Notes: generated by a model not told the origin, from the letters alone. Counted from the first letter of the stretch, positions 8,940 to 18,381 are shown. The stretch: 64,000 nt of DNA from Salinicola acroporae (GCF_003206615.1 NZ_PZJW01000010.1:77009-141008), one strand, 5' to 3'. Numbers and translations: made by a program.

Positions 8940-10349
8940 TTACAACGTGTAGGCGACGCTGGGACCGTTCTGCCCGACCCGGGCCTGCGGGGCGCCGTCG
9001 CCGCCGGGGAGCGGGATGCGCAGCGAGTCGGCACGACCTACCGCGAAATAGAGCAGGCCCGCGGCACGCACGCTCTCCGGGTTGAACAGGTTGCGCCCAT
9101 CAATGATCGCCGGGGTAGTGAGCTGCTCGCGCAGGCGCCGGAAATCGACCGTACGGAAGGCCTTCCATTCGGTGCAGATGACCAGCGCGTCGGCACCTTC
9201 CAGGGTGTCGTCGCGGCGCTTCGTCAGTGTCAGGTCGTCGCGCTCGCCGTAGAGGCGTCGGCACTCCTGCATCGCTTCCGGATCATAGGCCCGGACCTTG
9301 CCGCCGGCGGCCCAAATGGCTTCCATCAGCTCGCGGCTCGGCGCTTCGCGCATGTCGTCGGTATTGGGCTTGAAGGCGAGACCCCACACCGCGATGGTCT
9401 TGGCCTCCAGGTCGCCGTCGAGGGCCTGGGAAAGCTTGGTGAACAGGCTCGCCTTCTGGCGATAGTTGACCGACTCGACGGCGTTGAGTAGTTGAGCTTC
9501 GTAACCGACATCGGTGGCGGTGCGCGCCAACGCCTGCACGTCTTTCGGGAAGCAGGAACCGCCGTAGCCGCAGCCGGGATAGATGAAGCTGTAGCCGATG
9601 CGCGGATCGCTGCCGATGCCGCGACGTACGTTCTCGACATCGGCGCCGAGCCGTTCGGCCAGATTCGAGATCTCGTTCATGAAGCTGATCTTGGTCGCCA
9701 GCATGGCGTTGGCGGCGTACTTGGTCAGCTCGGCGCTGCGGATGTCCATGAACATCAGCTTTTCCTGGCGCCGGTTGTAGGGGGCGTAACATTCACGCAT
9801 CAGCGGTTCGACGCGAGACGAGTCGCAGCCGATGACGATGCGAGCGCCCTGGGAGAAATCCTCGACGGCCGAGCCCTCCTTGAGGAACTCCGGGTTGGAG
9901 CAGACGTCGAACGGGATATCGACGTCACGCTGATGGAGACGCTGGGCAATGGTCTCGGAGACGCGATCCGCCGTGCCTACCGGCACCGTGGACTTGTCGA
10001 TGACCAGCTTGTACTCCTGCATGTGCTCGGCGATGGTGTCGGCCACGCTGAGTACGTACTTGAGGTCGGCGCTGCCATCCTCGTCTGGCGGCGTTCCCAC
10101 GGCGATGAACTGCAGGGTGCCGAAACCGACGGCCTCGGCCGGGTCGGCGGTGAACAGCAAACGCTCCTCGGCGACATTCTGCTTGACCAGTGCTTCCAGG
10201 CCCGGTTCGTAGATCGGCACGATGCCGTTCATCAACCCGTTGATCTTGCGGCTGTCGACGTCCATGCACATGACTTCGTGACCGGCCTCGGCGAGGCAGG
10301 TTCCGGTGACGAGTCCGACATATCCCGTTCCAAAAATGGTGATCCGCAC
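8940..10349 (-). CDS. ugd: UDP-glucose 6-dehydrogenase
   Basis: Oxidises UDP-glucose to UDP-glucuronate with two NAD+. I chose the GTG at 10349, just before Arg-Ile-Thr-Ile-Phe-Gly, because AAGGAG lies close upstream; the longer frame from 10598 has 83 unrelated residues. The 469-residue protein shows the N-terminal Rossmann motif (Gly-x-Gly-Tyr-Val-Gly), Asn-Pro-Glu-Phe-Leu-Lys-Glu-Gly and the catalytic Cys266 in Tyr-Gly-Gly-Ser-Cys-Phe-Pro-Lys-Asp. These fit Ugd rather than AlgD (GDP-mannose dehydrogenase), which typically has Phe-Gly-Gly-Ser-Cys-Leu and Asn-Pro-Glu-Phe-Leu-Arg-Glu-Ser. It is the first gene of the polysaccharide operon, 195 bases ahead of the synthase gene. Confidence 0.93.
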   Translation of the reverse strand: MRITIFGTGYVGLVTGTCLAEAGHEVMCMDVDSRKINGLMNGIVPIYEPGLEALVKQNVAEERLLFTADPAEAVGFGTLQFIAVGTPPDEDGSADLKYVLSVADTIAEHMQEYKLVIDKSTVPVGTADRVSETIAQRLHQRDVDIPFDVCSNPEFLKEGSAVEDFSQGARIVIGCDSSRVEPLMRECYAPYNRRQEKLMFMDIRSAELTKYAANAMLATKISFMNEISNLAERLGADVENVRRGIGSDPRIGYSFIYPGCGYGGSCFPKDVQALARTATDVGYEAQLLNAVESVNYRQKASLFTKLSQALDGDLEAKTIAVWGLAFKPNTDDMREAPSRELMEAIWAAGGKVRAYDPEAMQECRRLYGERDDLTLTKRRDDTLEGADALVICTEWKAFRTVDFRRLREQLTTPAIIDGRNLFNPESVRAAGLLYFAVGRADSLRIPLPGGDGAPQARVGQNGPSVAYTL

Positions 10350-10997
10350 GATGGCTCTCCTTGCTGGTTCGTGTCGTGATGCATTCTGTTTCAACGGCGT
10401 CAACCTGTCTCCGAGGGGGCAGGATTCCAGGGCCGACGACCCTGTTATCACATCCTCCAACGGTAGCGACCGGTTTACAGCCGATGACAAACAGCGTTTC
10501 CGAAAGTCGGGACAACGGTAGGTGCAAAGCTTACTTAGGTCCAATTCAGGAAATGCTGATGTAAGCGAGCGTGCGATATTTGTGTCGTCGTATTGCACAG
10601 GGCGTAGCCGATAGCGGACGCCGGGTGTCGCCGTATGGGGACGTGCCAGGCAAGCAAAACAGCCCTTTATGTAAATATATTTTTCTGAAGAGGTTCCTTG
10701 AGAACCAAGTGATTCTTTATTTTTCTTGTTGTTTCATTTTGTTTTTGCGTGATTTAACTACATGTTTTGGCTCTCGTGCCTGCCCCGCCGACATTCGGGG
10801 TGGTTGTCACCCATCGACGGTCGGAAGCCGTGATCCTTGGACAGTGAGATAGCCATGGCGAGGCCTTTGCCGCGGGTTCTCCAGCAGGTGCCGCGTCCCA
10901 AACCCGGGACACGCATGCCGATTGTTCGCCAGGGCATCCATATCGATGGGTCGCGATGGGGGTCGCCACCCGTTGTGGGTTCACAGCGTATGTAAAG
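10350..10997. promoter_or_regulatory. AT-rich leader region between the ugd operon and the SUF regulator
   Basis: No convincing gene lies here. About 10660-10765 is strikingly AT-rich compared with its surroundings. Inverted repeats seen: GCTTAC (10529-10534) with GTAAGC (10561-10566); GGTTC-N5-GAACC at 10692-10706; and GGGTG-N5-CACCC at 10798-10812. The ugd operon start at 10349 implies a long regulated 5' region reading leftward. I found no clear sigma-70 or sigma-54 promoter. The repeats are candidate operators only. Confidence 0.45.
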
Positions 10998-11014
10998 AGG
11001 ACTAAAATGGTCCT
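10998..11014 (+). promoter_or_regulatory. palindromic operator ahead of the SUF regulator (IscR type-I-like)
   Basis: AGGAC-N7-GTCCT, 37 bases before the regulator start. The core GACTAAAAT-x-GTC resembles the type I site bound by [2Fe-2S] IscR, and a TATATG hexamer abuts it on the right. Autoregulation by the Rrf2 protein encoded next is the simplest reading. Confidence 0.55.
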
Positions 11015-11050
11015 ATATGGCGGCTGTCAGGATCGAGAGGGCATCGGAAC

Positions 11051-11530
11051 GTGCTGAAGCTATCGAAATTGACGGACTATGCGGCGGTGATCATGGCGCA
11101 GATCGCGCGGGATCCGGACCAGGCCCACACGGCGTCGGAGTTGGCGGCGCGAGTGAAGCTTCCGCATCCGACGGTAGGGAAGACGCTCAAGATGCTGGCC
11201 AAGAGTGGGCTGCTCGAGTCCCGGCGAGGTTCGCACGGTGGCTATGTGTTGTCCCGCTCTCCGGCGGATATCACGGCCAGTGATCTCATCGCCGCGATCG
11301 AGGGGCCGATCGGCATGACCGAATGCAGCCATGCCGACGGTGAGTGTGGGCTGCTCGACTCCTGTGGCGTCGCCGACAACTGGCAGCGCGTGTCACAGGC
11401 GATCCGCACGCTGCTCGACGGGGTGACACTGGCGCACCTCGCGCAATCCAGCCCACTCAAGCTGCCGGTGCAGCTACCCATTCAAAGCGTGACGTTGCCC
11501 ACGGCAAGCGGGGCGTTGCGCGAACATTAA
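11051..11530 (+). CDS. Rrf2-family Fe-S-sensing regulator of the SUF operon
   Basis: DNA-binding regulator of the suf genes that follow. It starts with GTG, with GAGAGG about ten bases upstream. The first 80 residues are the Rrf2 winged helix (Leu-Thr-Asp-Tyr-Ala; Gly-Gly-Tyr-x-Leu). The cluster-binding loop has three cysteines in the pattern Cys-X6-Cys-X5-Cys, close to the Cys-X5-Cys-X5-Cys of IscR, so a bound Fe-S cluster is likely. At 159 residues it fits the gammaproteobacterial SUF regulator subgroup rather than IscR itself. sufB begins 106 bases downstream. Confidence 0.87.
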   Translation: MLKLSKLTDYAAVIMAQIARDPDQAHTASELAARVKLPHPTVGKTLKMLAKSGLLESRRGSHGGYVLSRSPADITASDLIAAIEGPIGMTECSHADGECGLLDSCGVADNWQRVSQAIRTLLDGVTLAHLAQSSPLKLPVQLPIQSVTLPTASGALREH

Positions 11531-11636
11531 GAAGGCATGGCGATGGCCGGCCCAGCGGTGGCGACATTCGTTGTCTCTGGCCCGGTCCGGGATTGTGCCT
11601 TCGTCATAAGGCTCTCGGTGGAGAGGAGAGAAGACC

Positions 11637-13079
11637 ATGGCTAGCGAAGAGATGGAGCAGTTGGTCCGTCGCGAATACAAGCAGGGGTTCGTCACCGACA
11701 TCGAAAGCGATACGGTACCGCCCGGCCTAAATGAAAGCACGATCGCTTTCATATCCCAGAAGAAGGGCGAGCCGCAGTGGATGCTGGAGTGGCGCCTCGA
11801 GGCCTATCATCAGTGGCTGAAGATGACGCCGCCCTCCTGGGCTCACTTGGATTACCCGCCAATCGACTATCAGGCGATCTCCTATTTCAGCGCGCCCAAG
11901 AAACCGGAGGATCGCCCCCAGAGCCTGGACGAGGTCGACCCCAAGCTGCTGGAGACCTACGAGAAGCTGGGTATACCGCTGCATGAGCGGGCGGCACTGG
12001 CTGGGGTCGCGGTGGACGCGGTATTCGACTCCGTCTCCGTCACGACCACGTTCAAGGAGAAGCTCCACGAGGCGGGCGTGATCTTCTGCTCTATCTCGGA
12101 AGCGATCCGCGAGTACCCCGAGCTGGTGCGTCAGTATCTCGGAACCGTGGTGCCCCAGGCGGACAACTACTTCGCCGCGCTCAACTCCGCGGTATTCACC
12201 GATGGCTCTTTCGTCTACGTGCCCGAGGGCGTGAAATGCCCGATGGAGCTCTCTACCTACTTCCGGATCAACGCCGCCAATACCGGCCAGTTCGAGCGCA
12301 CCTTGATCGTCTGCGACAAGCAGGCGCAGGTCTCCTATCTCGAGGGGTGTACCGCGCCGATGCGCGACGAGAACCAGTTGCACGCGGCCGTGGTCGAGCT
12401 GGTGGCGCTGGATGATGCTTACATCAAGTATTCGACGGTCCAGAACTGGTATCCGGGCGATGAGGATGGCAAGGGCGGCATCTATAACTTCGTCACCAAG
12501 CGAGGCGATTGCCGCGGTGATCGCTCCCGGATCAGTTGGACCCAGGTCGAGACGGGCTCGGCGATTACCTGGAAATATCCCTCCTGCATGCTGCGCGGCA
12601 AGGAGAGCATCGGCGAGTTCTACTCCGTCGCGGTGACCAACGGCCGACAGCAGGCCGATACCGGCACCAAGATGATCCATATCGGCGAGGGCACGCGCTC
12701 GACCATCGTCGCCAAGGGCATCGCCGCCGGTCGCAGCGATCAGTCCTACCGCGGGCTGGTCAAGATCGGGCCGCGGGCCAAGGGCGCGCGAAACTACACC
12801 CAGTGCGATTCGTTGTTGATCGGTGACCAGTGTGGTGCGCACACCTTCCCTTATCAGGAGATCGGCAACAGCACCGCAACCGTCGAGCACGAAGCCACGA
12901 CTTCCAAGATTGCCGATGACCAGCTGTTCTACTGCCGTGCCCGGGGCATCGACGAGGAAGATGCCGTGAGCATGATCGTCAACGGCTTCTGCAAGGACGT
13001 CTTCCAGGAACTGCCGATGGAGTTCGCGGTCGAGGCCGAGGCACTGCTCAACGTCACGCTGGAAGGCTCGGTGGGCTGA
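11637..13079 (+). CDS. sufB: Fe-S cluster assembly scaffold SufB
   Basis: Core of the SufBC2D complex, on which Fe-S clusters are built from persulfide sulfur. The 480 residues match the usual length. Visible family blocks include Gly-Cys-Thr-Ala-Pro, [11 protein letters not shown], and a C-terminal Phe-Tyr-Cys-Arg-Ala-Arg-Gly-Ile with the conserved cysteine. A purine-rich ribosome binding site (GGAGAGGAG) precedes the ATG. It is the first structural gene of sufB-C-D-S-T. Confidence 0.96.
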   Translation: MASEEMEQLVRREYKQGFVTDIESDTVPPGLNESTIAFISQKKGEPQWMLEWRLEAYHQWLKMTPPSWAHLDYPPIDYQAISYFSAPKKPEDRPQSLDEVDPKLLETYEKLGIPLHERAALAGVAVDAVFDSVSVTTTFKEKLHEAGVIFCSISEAIREYPELVRQYLGTVVPQADNYFAALNSAVFTDGSFVYVPEGVKCPMELSTYFRINAANTGQFERTLIVCDKQAQVSYLEGCTAPMRDENQLHAAVVELVALDDAYIKYSTVQNWYPGDEDGKGGIYNFVTKRGDCRGDRSRISWTQVETGSAITWKYPSCMLRGKESIGEFYSVAVTNGRQQADTGTKMIHIGEGTRSTIVAKGIAAGRSDQSYRGLVKIGPRAKGARNYTQCDSLLIGDQCGAHTFPYQEIGNSTATVEHEATTSKIADDQLFYCRARGIDEEDAVSMIVNGFCKDVFQELPMEFAVEAEALLNVTLEGSVG

Positions 13080-13151
13080 TCTGTCGCCATTGCCGAAATC
13101 ATTTCATTCGGGAGGCTGCGTCGGCGGTCTCTCTCGTTTCAAGGGTTTCAC

Positions 13152-13904
13152 ATGCTCGAAGTCAAAGATCTTCATGTCACCGTCGAGGACAAAGCGATCC
13201 TCAATGGGCTCAACCTGACCATCAATGCCGGCGAGGTGCACGCCATCATGGGGCCGAACGGCGCCGGCAAGTCGACGCTGTCGGCCGTGATCGCCGGCAA
13301 GGACGGCTATGAAGTCACCCAGGGTACGATTCTGTTCGAAGGTCAGGACATCTTCGAAATGGAGATCGAGGAGCGTGCTCGCGCCGGGCTGCTGCTGGGC
13401 TTCCAGTACCCGATCGAGATTCCCGGGGTCAAGAACATCTATCTGCTCAAGGCCGCGCTCAATGCGCAGCGCGCCGCCCGTGGCGAGGGCGAGATTCCGG
13501 CGCCGGAGTTCATGAAGCTGGTGCGCGAGAAGAGCGCCGAGATGAAGATGGATCCGAGCTTCCTGCAGCGTGCGGTCAACGAGGGTTTCTCCGGCGGTGA
13601 GAAGAAGCGCAACGAAATCCTGCAGATGCTGGTGCTGCAGCCGAAGCTGGCCATGCTCGACGAGATCGATTCCGGTCTCGACATCGATGCCATGAAGGTC
13701 GTCGCCAGCGGCGTCAACTCGCTGCGCAGCGCCGATCGCGCCATCCTGCTGGTGACCCACTACCAGCGCCTGCTCAACCATATCGAGCCGGATCGCGTTC
13801 ACGTGCTGGTCGACGGCCGCATCGTCAAGAGCGGCGACAAGGAACTGGCACTGGAGCTCGAAGCCCGCGGTTACGATTGGGTGCTGGAGGAGTCTGCTGC
13901 ATGA
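13152..13904 (+). CDS. sufC: Fe-S cluster assembly ATPase SufC
   Basis: ABC-type ATPase of the SufBC2D complex. It has Walker A Gly-Pro-Asn-Gly-Ala-Gly-Lys-Ser-Thr (34-42), signature Phe-Ser-Gly-Gly-Glu-Lys-Lys (146-152) and Walker B Leu-Ala-Met-Leu-Asp-Glu (166-171). Length is the usual 250 residues. Its stop overlaps the sufD start (ATGA), so the two are translationally coupled. Confidence 0.97.
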   Translation: MLEVKDLHVTVEDKAILNGLNLTINAGEVHAIMGPNGAGKSTLSAVIAGKDGYEVTQGTILFEGQDIFEMEIEERARAGLLLGFQYPIEIPGVKNIYLLKAALNAQRAARGEGEIPAPEFMKLVREKSAEMKMDPSFLQRAVNEGFSGGEKKRNEILQMLVLQPKLAMLDEIDSGLDIDAMKVVASGVNSLRSADRAILLVTHYQRLLNHIEPDRVHVLVDGRIVKSGDKELALELEARGYDWVLEESAA

Positions 13905-15238
13905 GTGCACCGGAACGCTTTCTCGAGCGTCTGACCTTGCGGCGCACCGACGACCCGAGTTGGGTCGCGGCGAGGCGCCAGGCTGGCGCGGCGCGATTCG
14001 AGGCGATGGGCTTCCCGACCCGGCGTGACGAAGCGTGGAAGTATACGGACGTGCGTCGTATCGCCGAAGGCGACTTTGCGCTGGCGAGCGACGCCGATTT
14101 CGATGCGGCCCGCTTCGAGGCACAGCGGCTGGATATCGACGCCTACCGGCTGGTGCTGGTCGACGGTGTGTTCAGCGAGGCGCTCTCCGAGCTCGAGGGC
14201 TTGCCCGATGGCGTCCAGGTAGAGCCGCTTTCGCGAGCCCTTTCTGTCAATCATGAAGCGGTGGGTGGCGCCCTGGGGCGTCTGGCGGGCGTCGATTTCT
14301 CGCCCTTCACCGCGTTGAACACCGCCTTTGCCGACGAAGGTGTCGTCGTGCGCCTGGCCCCCGGTGCGGTGGTCGACAAGCCGATCTACGTGCTGCTGCT
14401 GTCGCGTGCCAACGGGCAGGCGGTGATGAGTCACCCCCGCGTGCTGATCGAGGCGGGAGCCCGCAGTGAAGCAACGGTCATCGAGCACTACTCGGGTGAA
14501 GCCGAAGCGGCCAACTTCACCAACGTGGTGACCGAGTTGCTGCTCGATCGCGGTGCCATCGTCGACCATTACAAGCTGCAGGAAGCCGCACTGACGGATC
14601 TTCACGTGGCCAGCATCCACGTCGACCAGAGTCGCGACAGCCGCTTCAACTCCTACAACCTGAATCTCGGCGGCGCGCTGGTGCGCACCGACCTGGTGAC
14701 CGATCTCAACGGTGAGGGTGCCGAAGCCGCCTACAATGGACTGTTCTTCGTCCAGGGGCGACAGCACGTCGACAATCACACCCTGGTCAATCACAACTCG
14801 CCACGGACGTTCTCCAACGAGAACTACAAGGGCGTTCTCGATGATCGTGCCCATGGCGTGTTCAACGGCAAGGTCTTCGTCAAGAAGGATGCGCAGCAGA
14901 TCGAGGCGTATCAGAACAATGCCAACCTGCTGCTGTCCGACCGCGCCGAGATCGACACCAAGCCGGAACTGGTGATCTACGCCGACGACGTCAAGTGCTC
15001 CCACGGCGCCACGACCGGTCAGCTCGACGAGGATGCCGTCTACGCCCTGCGCAGTCGTGGCATCGACGAGCCGATGGCGCGGGCGCTGCTGACCCTGGCC
15101 TTCGTGGGCGAGGTGATGGACAAGGTGCGACTCAACGTCATTGCCGAGCGCGTCGAGCGGGCCGTTGCCGGTCGCTTGCCGGAGCGCTTCAATCTGGCGG
15201 ATCTGGTCGAAACCGCCGAGGCGATCCAGGAGGCCTGA
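13901..15238 (+). CDS. sufD: Fe-S cluster assembly protein SufD
   Basis: SufB paralogue that completes the SufBC2D scaffold. I placed the start at the ATG overlapping the sufC stop, giving 445 residues; the eight extra upstream residues belong to sufC reading. It shows the SufD-type beta-helix core (Phe-Asn-Ser-Tyr-Asn-Leu-Asn-Leu-Gly-Gly) and the conserved His in Cys-Ser-His-Gly-Ala-Thr-Thr-Gly near the C-terminus. sufS begins two bases after its stop. Confidence 0.95.
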   Translation: MSAPERFLERLTLRRTDDPSWVAARRQAGAARFEAMGFPTRRDEAWKYTDVRRIAEGDFALASDADFDAARFEAQRLDIDAYRLVLVDGVFSEALSELEGLPDGVQVEPLSRALSVNHEAVGGALGRLAGVDFSPFTALNTAFADEGVVVRLAPGAVVDKPIYVLLLSRANGQAVMSHPRVLIEAGARSEATVIEHYSGEAEAANFTNVVTELLLDRGAIVDHYKLQEAALTDLHVASIHVDQSRDSRFNSYNLNLGGALVRTDLVTDLNGEGAEAAYNGLFFVQGRQHVDNHTLVNHNSPRTFSNENYKGVLDDRAHGVFNGKVFVKKDAQQIEAYQNNANLLLSDRAEIDTKPELVIYADDVKCSHGATTGQLDEDAVYALRSRGIDEPMARALLTLAFVGEVMDKVRLNVIAERVERAVAGRLPERFNLADLVETAEAIQEA

Positions 15239-15239
15239 C

Positions 15240-16481
15240 ATGACGTCGATCACCGATCTGACGCTGGACCTGGCGGCGGTACGCCGGGACTTCCCGATTC
15301 TCGAGCGGGAAGTCCACGGCAAGCCCCTGATCTATCTCGATAACGCGGCAACCAGCCAGACGCCGGTGGCCGTCATCGATAGTCTCGGCGACTACTACCG
15401 TCGTTACAACGCCAATATCCACCGCGGGCTGCATACCTTGGCCGATGAGGCGACCGCCGCCTTCGAGGGCGTTCGCGCGACGGTGCAGCGGCACCTCAAC
15501 GCCTTCGAGCCGCGCGAGATCGTCTTCACCCGCGGGACCACCGAGGCAATCAATCTGGTGGCCAACAGCTGGGGCCGGGCCAATCTGCGTGCCGGTGACG
15601 AGGTCGTGGTGTCGCTGATGGAACATCACTCCAATATCGTGCCCTGGCAACTGCTCGAGCGCGAGTTGGGTATCGTGATCAAGGTCATCCCGGTCGATTC
15701 GCGCGGCGTGCTCGACCAGCAGGCCTATCGCGAGCTGCTGGGCGAGCGGACCAGGCTGGTCTGCGTCAACCATGTCTCCAACGCGCTGGGCACGATCAAC
15801 CCCATCGCCGAGATGGCGCGCGACGCCCACGCCCACGGCGCCTTGATCCTGGTCGACGGCGCTCAGGCTGTACCGCACCAGGCCGTCGACGTGCAGGCCC
15901 TGGATGCCGACTTCTACGCCTTCTCCGGCCACAAGGTGTATGGCCCATTGGGTGCCGGTGCGCTCTATGGCAAGGCCTCCATTCTCGAGGCGATGCCCCC
16001 TTGGCAGGGGGGCGGGGAGATGATTTCACACGTCTCCTTCGAGCGTGGCACCGAGTTTGCCGCCGTTCCCCACCGCTTCGAGGCGGGCACCCCGTCGGTG
16101 GCTGACGTGATCGCCATGGGCGCGGCCCTCGACTGGGTCAACGCGCTCGGAATCGAGCGCCTGTCGGCCTGGGAGCAGTGGCTGCTGGATCACGCCACGC
16201 AGAAGCTCGAACAGATCGACGGCTTGACGATCATCGGCACGGCGCCGCAGAAGGCGAGCGTGATCTCGTTCGTCGTCGATGGTGCACATGCGCAGGATAT
16301 CGGGCTGCTGATCGACCAGTTGGGCGTGGCGATCCGCACCGGGCACCACTGTGCCCAGCCGGTGTTGAACCACTTCGGTGTCGAGGCAACCTGCCGTGCC
16401 TCGCTGGCGGTCTACAACACCCCGGAAGAGGTCGACGCTTTCGCCGAGGCGTTGCAGCGCGTCCTGGGGATGCTGCGTTGA
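15240..16481 (+). CDS. sufS: cysteine desulfurase SufS
   Basis: PLP enzyme that takes sulfur from cysteine as a persulfide for SufBC2D. The start next to the sufD stop gives 413 residues, the normal size. The PLP lysine is Lys232 (Ser-Gly-His-Lys-Val-Tyr-Gly), and the persulfide cysteine is Cys371 in Arg-Thr-Gly-His-His-Cys-Ala-Gln-Pro, with the short surrounding loop of group II desulfurases. Such enzymes usually need a SufE or SufU partner, and none is encoded beside it. Confidence 0.95.
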   Translation: MTSITDLTLDLAAVRRDFPILEREVHGKPLIYLDNAATSQTPVAVIDSLGDYYRRYNANIHRGLHTLADEATAAFEGVRATVQRHLNAFEPREIVFTRGTTEAINLVANSWGRANLRAGDEVVVSLMEHHSNIVPWQLLERELGIVIKVIPVDSRGVLDQQAYRELLGERTRLVCVNHVSNALGTINPIAEMARDAHAHGALILVDGAQAVPHQAVDVQALDADFYAFSGHKVYGPLGAGALYGKASILEAMPPWQGGGEMISHVSFERGTEFAAVPHRFEAGTPSVADVIAMGAALDWVNALGIERLSAWEQWLLDHATQKLEQIDGLTIIGTAPQKASVISFVVDGAHAQDIGLLIDQLGVAIRTGHHCAQPVLNHFGVEATCRASLAVYNTPEEVDAFAEALQRVLGMLR

Positions 16482-16533
16482 GCCGGTCAAGGCGCCCGAC
16501 CGGTTCGGGTCGACAACTCTGTCAGGAGCGACG

Positions 16534-17097
16534 ATGGATCCGTTGAGCCAGGTCTACAAGGGGCAGGAGATGCCGCTGCAGCGTGATGTCGATGCCATCT
16601 CGATTCCGTTCGGCAAGACGGTCACGCTGGTCGAGGACAGCACGGTCGTGGTGATGCAGGCCAAGGGCAGTTCGATCAGCGTCAGCTACGAAGGTCGCCT
16701 CTATCTGATCGAAGGGCATGATCTCGACTCGCTGGGTCTCGACGCCCTCGAGCGTCCCACGCTGGACCCGGGCGCGAGCGAGGAAGAGATGGAGGCTTTC
16801 GTCTGGGCGCAGCTGCGCACCTGCTTCGACCCGGAGATACCGGTCAATATCGTCGACCTGGGGCTGGTCTACGGCTGCCGCATCGAACGCCTCTTGACCG
16901 GCGAGTGCATGGTGACAATCCGCATGACGTTGACCGCGCCGGGGTGCGGGATGGGCGATGTCATCGCCGAAGACGCGCGCCGCAAGATACTGGGCGCGCC
17001 GCAGTTCTCCAAGGTCCACGTGGAAATCGTTTTCGATCCCCCTTGGAGCCGTGAGATGATGAGCGAAGAGGCGCGTCTTGAACTGGGAATGTTCTAG
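16534..17097 (+). CDS. sufT: SufT, MIP18/DUF59-family Fe-S assembly factor
   Basis: Auxiliary maturation factor ending the suf operon. The ATG at 16534 has AGGAG five bases upstream and gives 187 residues. The C-terminal half carries the DUF59/MIP18 core: Asp-Pro-Glu-Ile-Pro-Val-Asn-Ile-Val-Asp-Leu-Gly-Leu-Val-Tyr, and later Thr-Ala-Pro-Gly-Cys-Gly-Met with the conserved cysteine. The N-terminal half matches the extra region of SufT proteins found in suf operons. A terminator-like hairpin follows. Confidence 0.9.
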   Translation: MDPLSQVYKGQEMPLQRDVDAISIPFGKTVTLVEDSTVVVMQAKGSSISVSYEGRLYLIEGHDLDSLGLDALERPTLDPGASEEEMEAFVWAQLRTCFDPEIPVNIVDLGLVYGCRIERLLTGECMVTIRMTLTAPGCGMGDVIAEDARRKILGAPQFSKVHVEIVFDPPWSREMMSEEARLELGMF

Positions 17098-17128
17098 GGA
17101 CTTTACAGACGGAGCCTGACGAACGTTT

Positions 17129-17148
17129 CCGGCTTGCACAGCCGGTTT
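17129..17148 (+). terminator. terminator-like hairpin after sufT
   Basis: A 6-bp stem CCGGCT/AGCCGG with a 5-base loop, followed by TTTCT. It sits 32 bases after the sufT stop. The T run is short. Confidence 0.45.
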
Positions 17149-17256
17149 CTGGCAGAGCAACGAACGCGATATGCTGATCGACATCTCAACGCGCCACCGG
17201 GTTTCCGGTAGAGGCCCTCGCTGGCCGCTTCCCGTCAATCGACCTTGTTTTTCCCC

Positions 17257-17913
17257 ATGTTCCGGCTGCTGAAGGGCGTGTTCAAGGCGCTGCTGGCCAG
17301 CCTGTCGCTGGTGGCTGTCGGTATCGTGGTGATCAACCTCTGGATACTGCAGAAAACTCACGCGCGCATCGAACACGAGGTACCGCTGTGCACGGTGCAG
17401 CCTGTCGGCCTGGTCTTTGGCACTTCGCAGTGGTTGCGTCAGGGCGGTTCCAATCCCTACTACCAAGCCCGGATGGAAACCTCGGCGGAACTGCTGCGGT
17501 TGCACCGTGTCCAGCACCTACTCCTCTCCGGCGACAACCGCACCCGCTACTACAATGAACCGATCAGCATGTGGCGCTCCTTGAAGCATCGCAATGTCGA
17601 CGATACCCACATGACCCTCGACTATGCCGGTTTCAGCACCTTCGACAGCGTGGTACGGGCCAAGGAGGTCTTCGGCGCTGACCGGCTGATGCTGATCTCG
17701 CAGGATTGGCACCTGCCTCGCGCGCTATTCATTGCCGACGCACTGGGCATCGAGGCAACCGGATGTGCCGTGCCCGACGACGGCATCAAGGGAGAGTGGC
17801 GATTGCGGTTGCGAGAGTGGCTGGCCCGCGCGGCGACGTTCGGGGATCTTTATTTCTGGGGGCGCGAACCTTACTTCCTCGGGCCTCTCGAGCCGATCCG
17901 GCTATCGTCATGA
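17257..17913 (+). CDS. SanA-like DUF218-family membrane protein
   Basis: Envelope protein of the SanA/YdcF (DUF218) family; E. coli SanA affects vancomycin exclusion at high temperature. I used the ATG at 17257 rather than the in-frame TTG at 17245; neither has a clear ribosome binding site. The 218 residues start with a membrane anchor (about 10-32). The DUF218 fold follows with Val-Phe-Gly-Thr-Ser, Leu-Leu-Leu-Ser-Gly-Asp-Asn, Asp-Tyr-Ala-Gly-Phe-Ser-Thr-Phe-Asp-Ser and Gln-Asp-Trp-His-Leu-Pro-Arg-Ala. It stands alone between the suf operon and a convergent gene. Confidence 0.82.
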   Translation: MFRLLKGVFKALLASLSLVAVGIVVINLWILQKTHARIEHEVPLCTVQPVGLVFGTSQWLRQGGSNPYYQARMETSAELLRLHRVQHLLLSGDNRTRYYNEPISMWRSLKHRNVDDTHMTLDYAGFSTFDSVVRAKEVFGADRLMLISQDWHLPRALFIADALGIEATGCAVPDDGIKGEWRLRLREWLARAATFGDLYFWGREPYFLGPLEPIRLSS

Positions 17914-17940
17914 GCTCGGCGGGGTGCCAACCGTCCTCTC

Positions 17941-18381
17941 TCAGCGTTGGCGCTGCTGGAGCTTGTTGATTTCCCTGATCAGCGCCCGGCAATTCTTCCA
18001 GCAGCGTTCCAGTGGCGGCTCGAGCGCTTCCGGCAGGGGATGGGTGAAGGCCGTGCCCAGCGCCTGCATCAGAACGCGCTCCTGTTCGAGCAGTTCTCCC
18101 AGCAGCACGGCGCTGTCGTTGCCGACGAAACTCTTGATGCGGCTCCAGAGCCAGAGGTAGTCGTCGCGTTCGACGTCGGCATCCCGTGGCAGGATGTCGA
18201 GATGCTCCCGCACCAGTTGCTGGAGTTCATGCATGGCAGCCCCACGTTCCTCGTAATGGGGTTTCAGGGCATTACGCAGCGCCGGACGCAGGCGATCGAG
18301 ATTGTCCTGAAAATAGTCGAGACTGTCGGCCAGCGCTTCGAGCACGCTGTCCATCGCCACTTGGCGATTGTCGAGAAACAT
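17941..18381 (-). CDS. hypothetical helical protein
   Basis: I do not recognise this 146-residue protein. The start at 18381 is well supported by AGGAGGTG nine bases upstream. It has no signal peptide or membrane segment, is rich in Leu, Arg and Glu, and looks fully alpha-helical, possibly a bundle. It ends in a basic tail (Lys-Leu-Gln-Gln-Arg-Gln-Arg). It lies 111 bases downstream of rimK on the same strand and may be co-transcribed, though its own strong ribosome binding site allows separate expression. Confidence 0.7.
   Translation of the reverse strand: MFLDNRQVAMDSVLEALADSLDYFQDNLDRLRPALRNALKPHYEERGAAMHELQQLVREHLDILPRDADVERDDYLWLWSRIKSFVGNDSAVLLGELLEQERVLMQALGTAFTHPLPEALEPPLERCWKNCRALIREINKLQQRQR

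Noticed and set aside
10350-10760. Sigma-54 or AlgU-type promoter before ugd
   Set aside because: GG/GC or GAACTT/TCTGA-like pieces were found but with wrong spacing.
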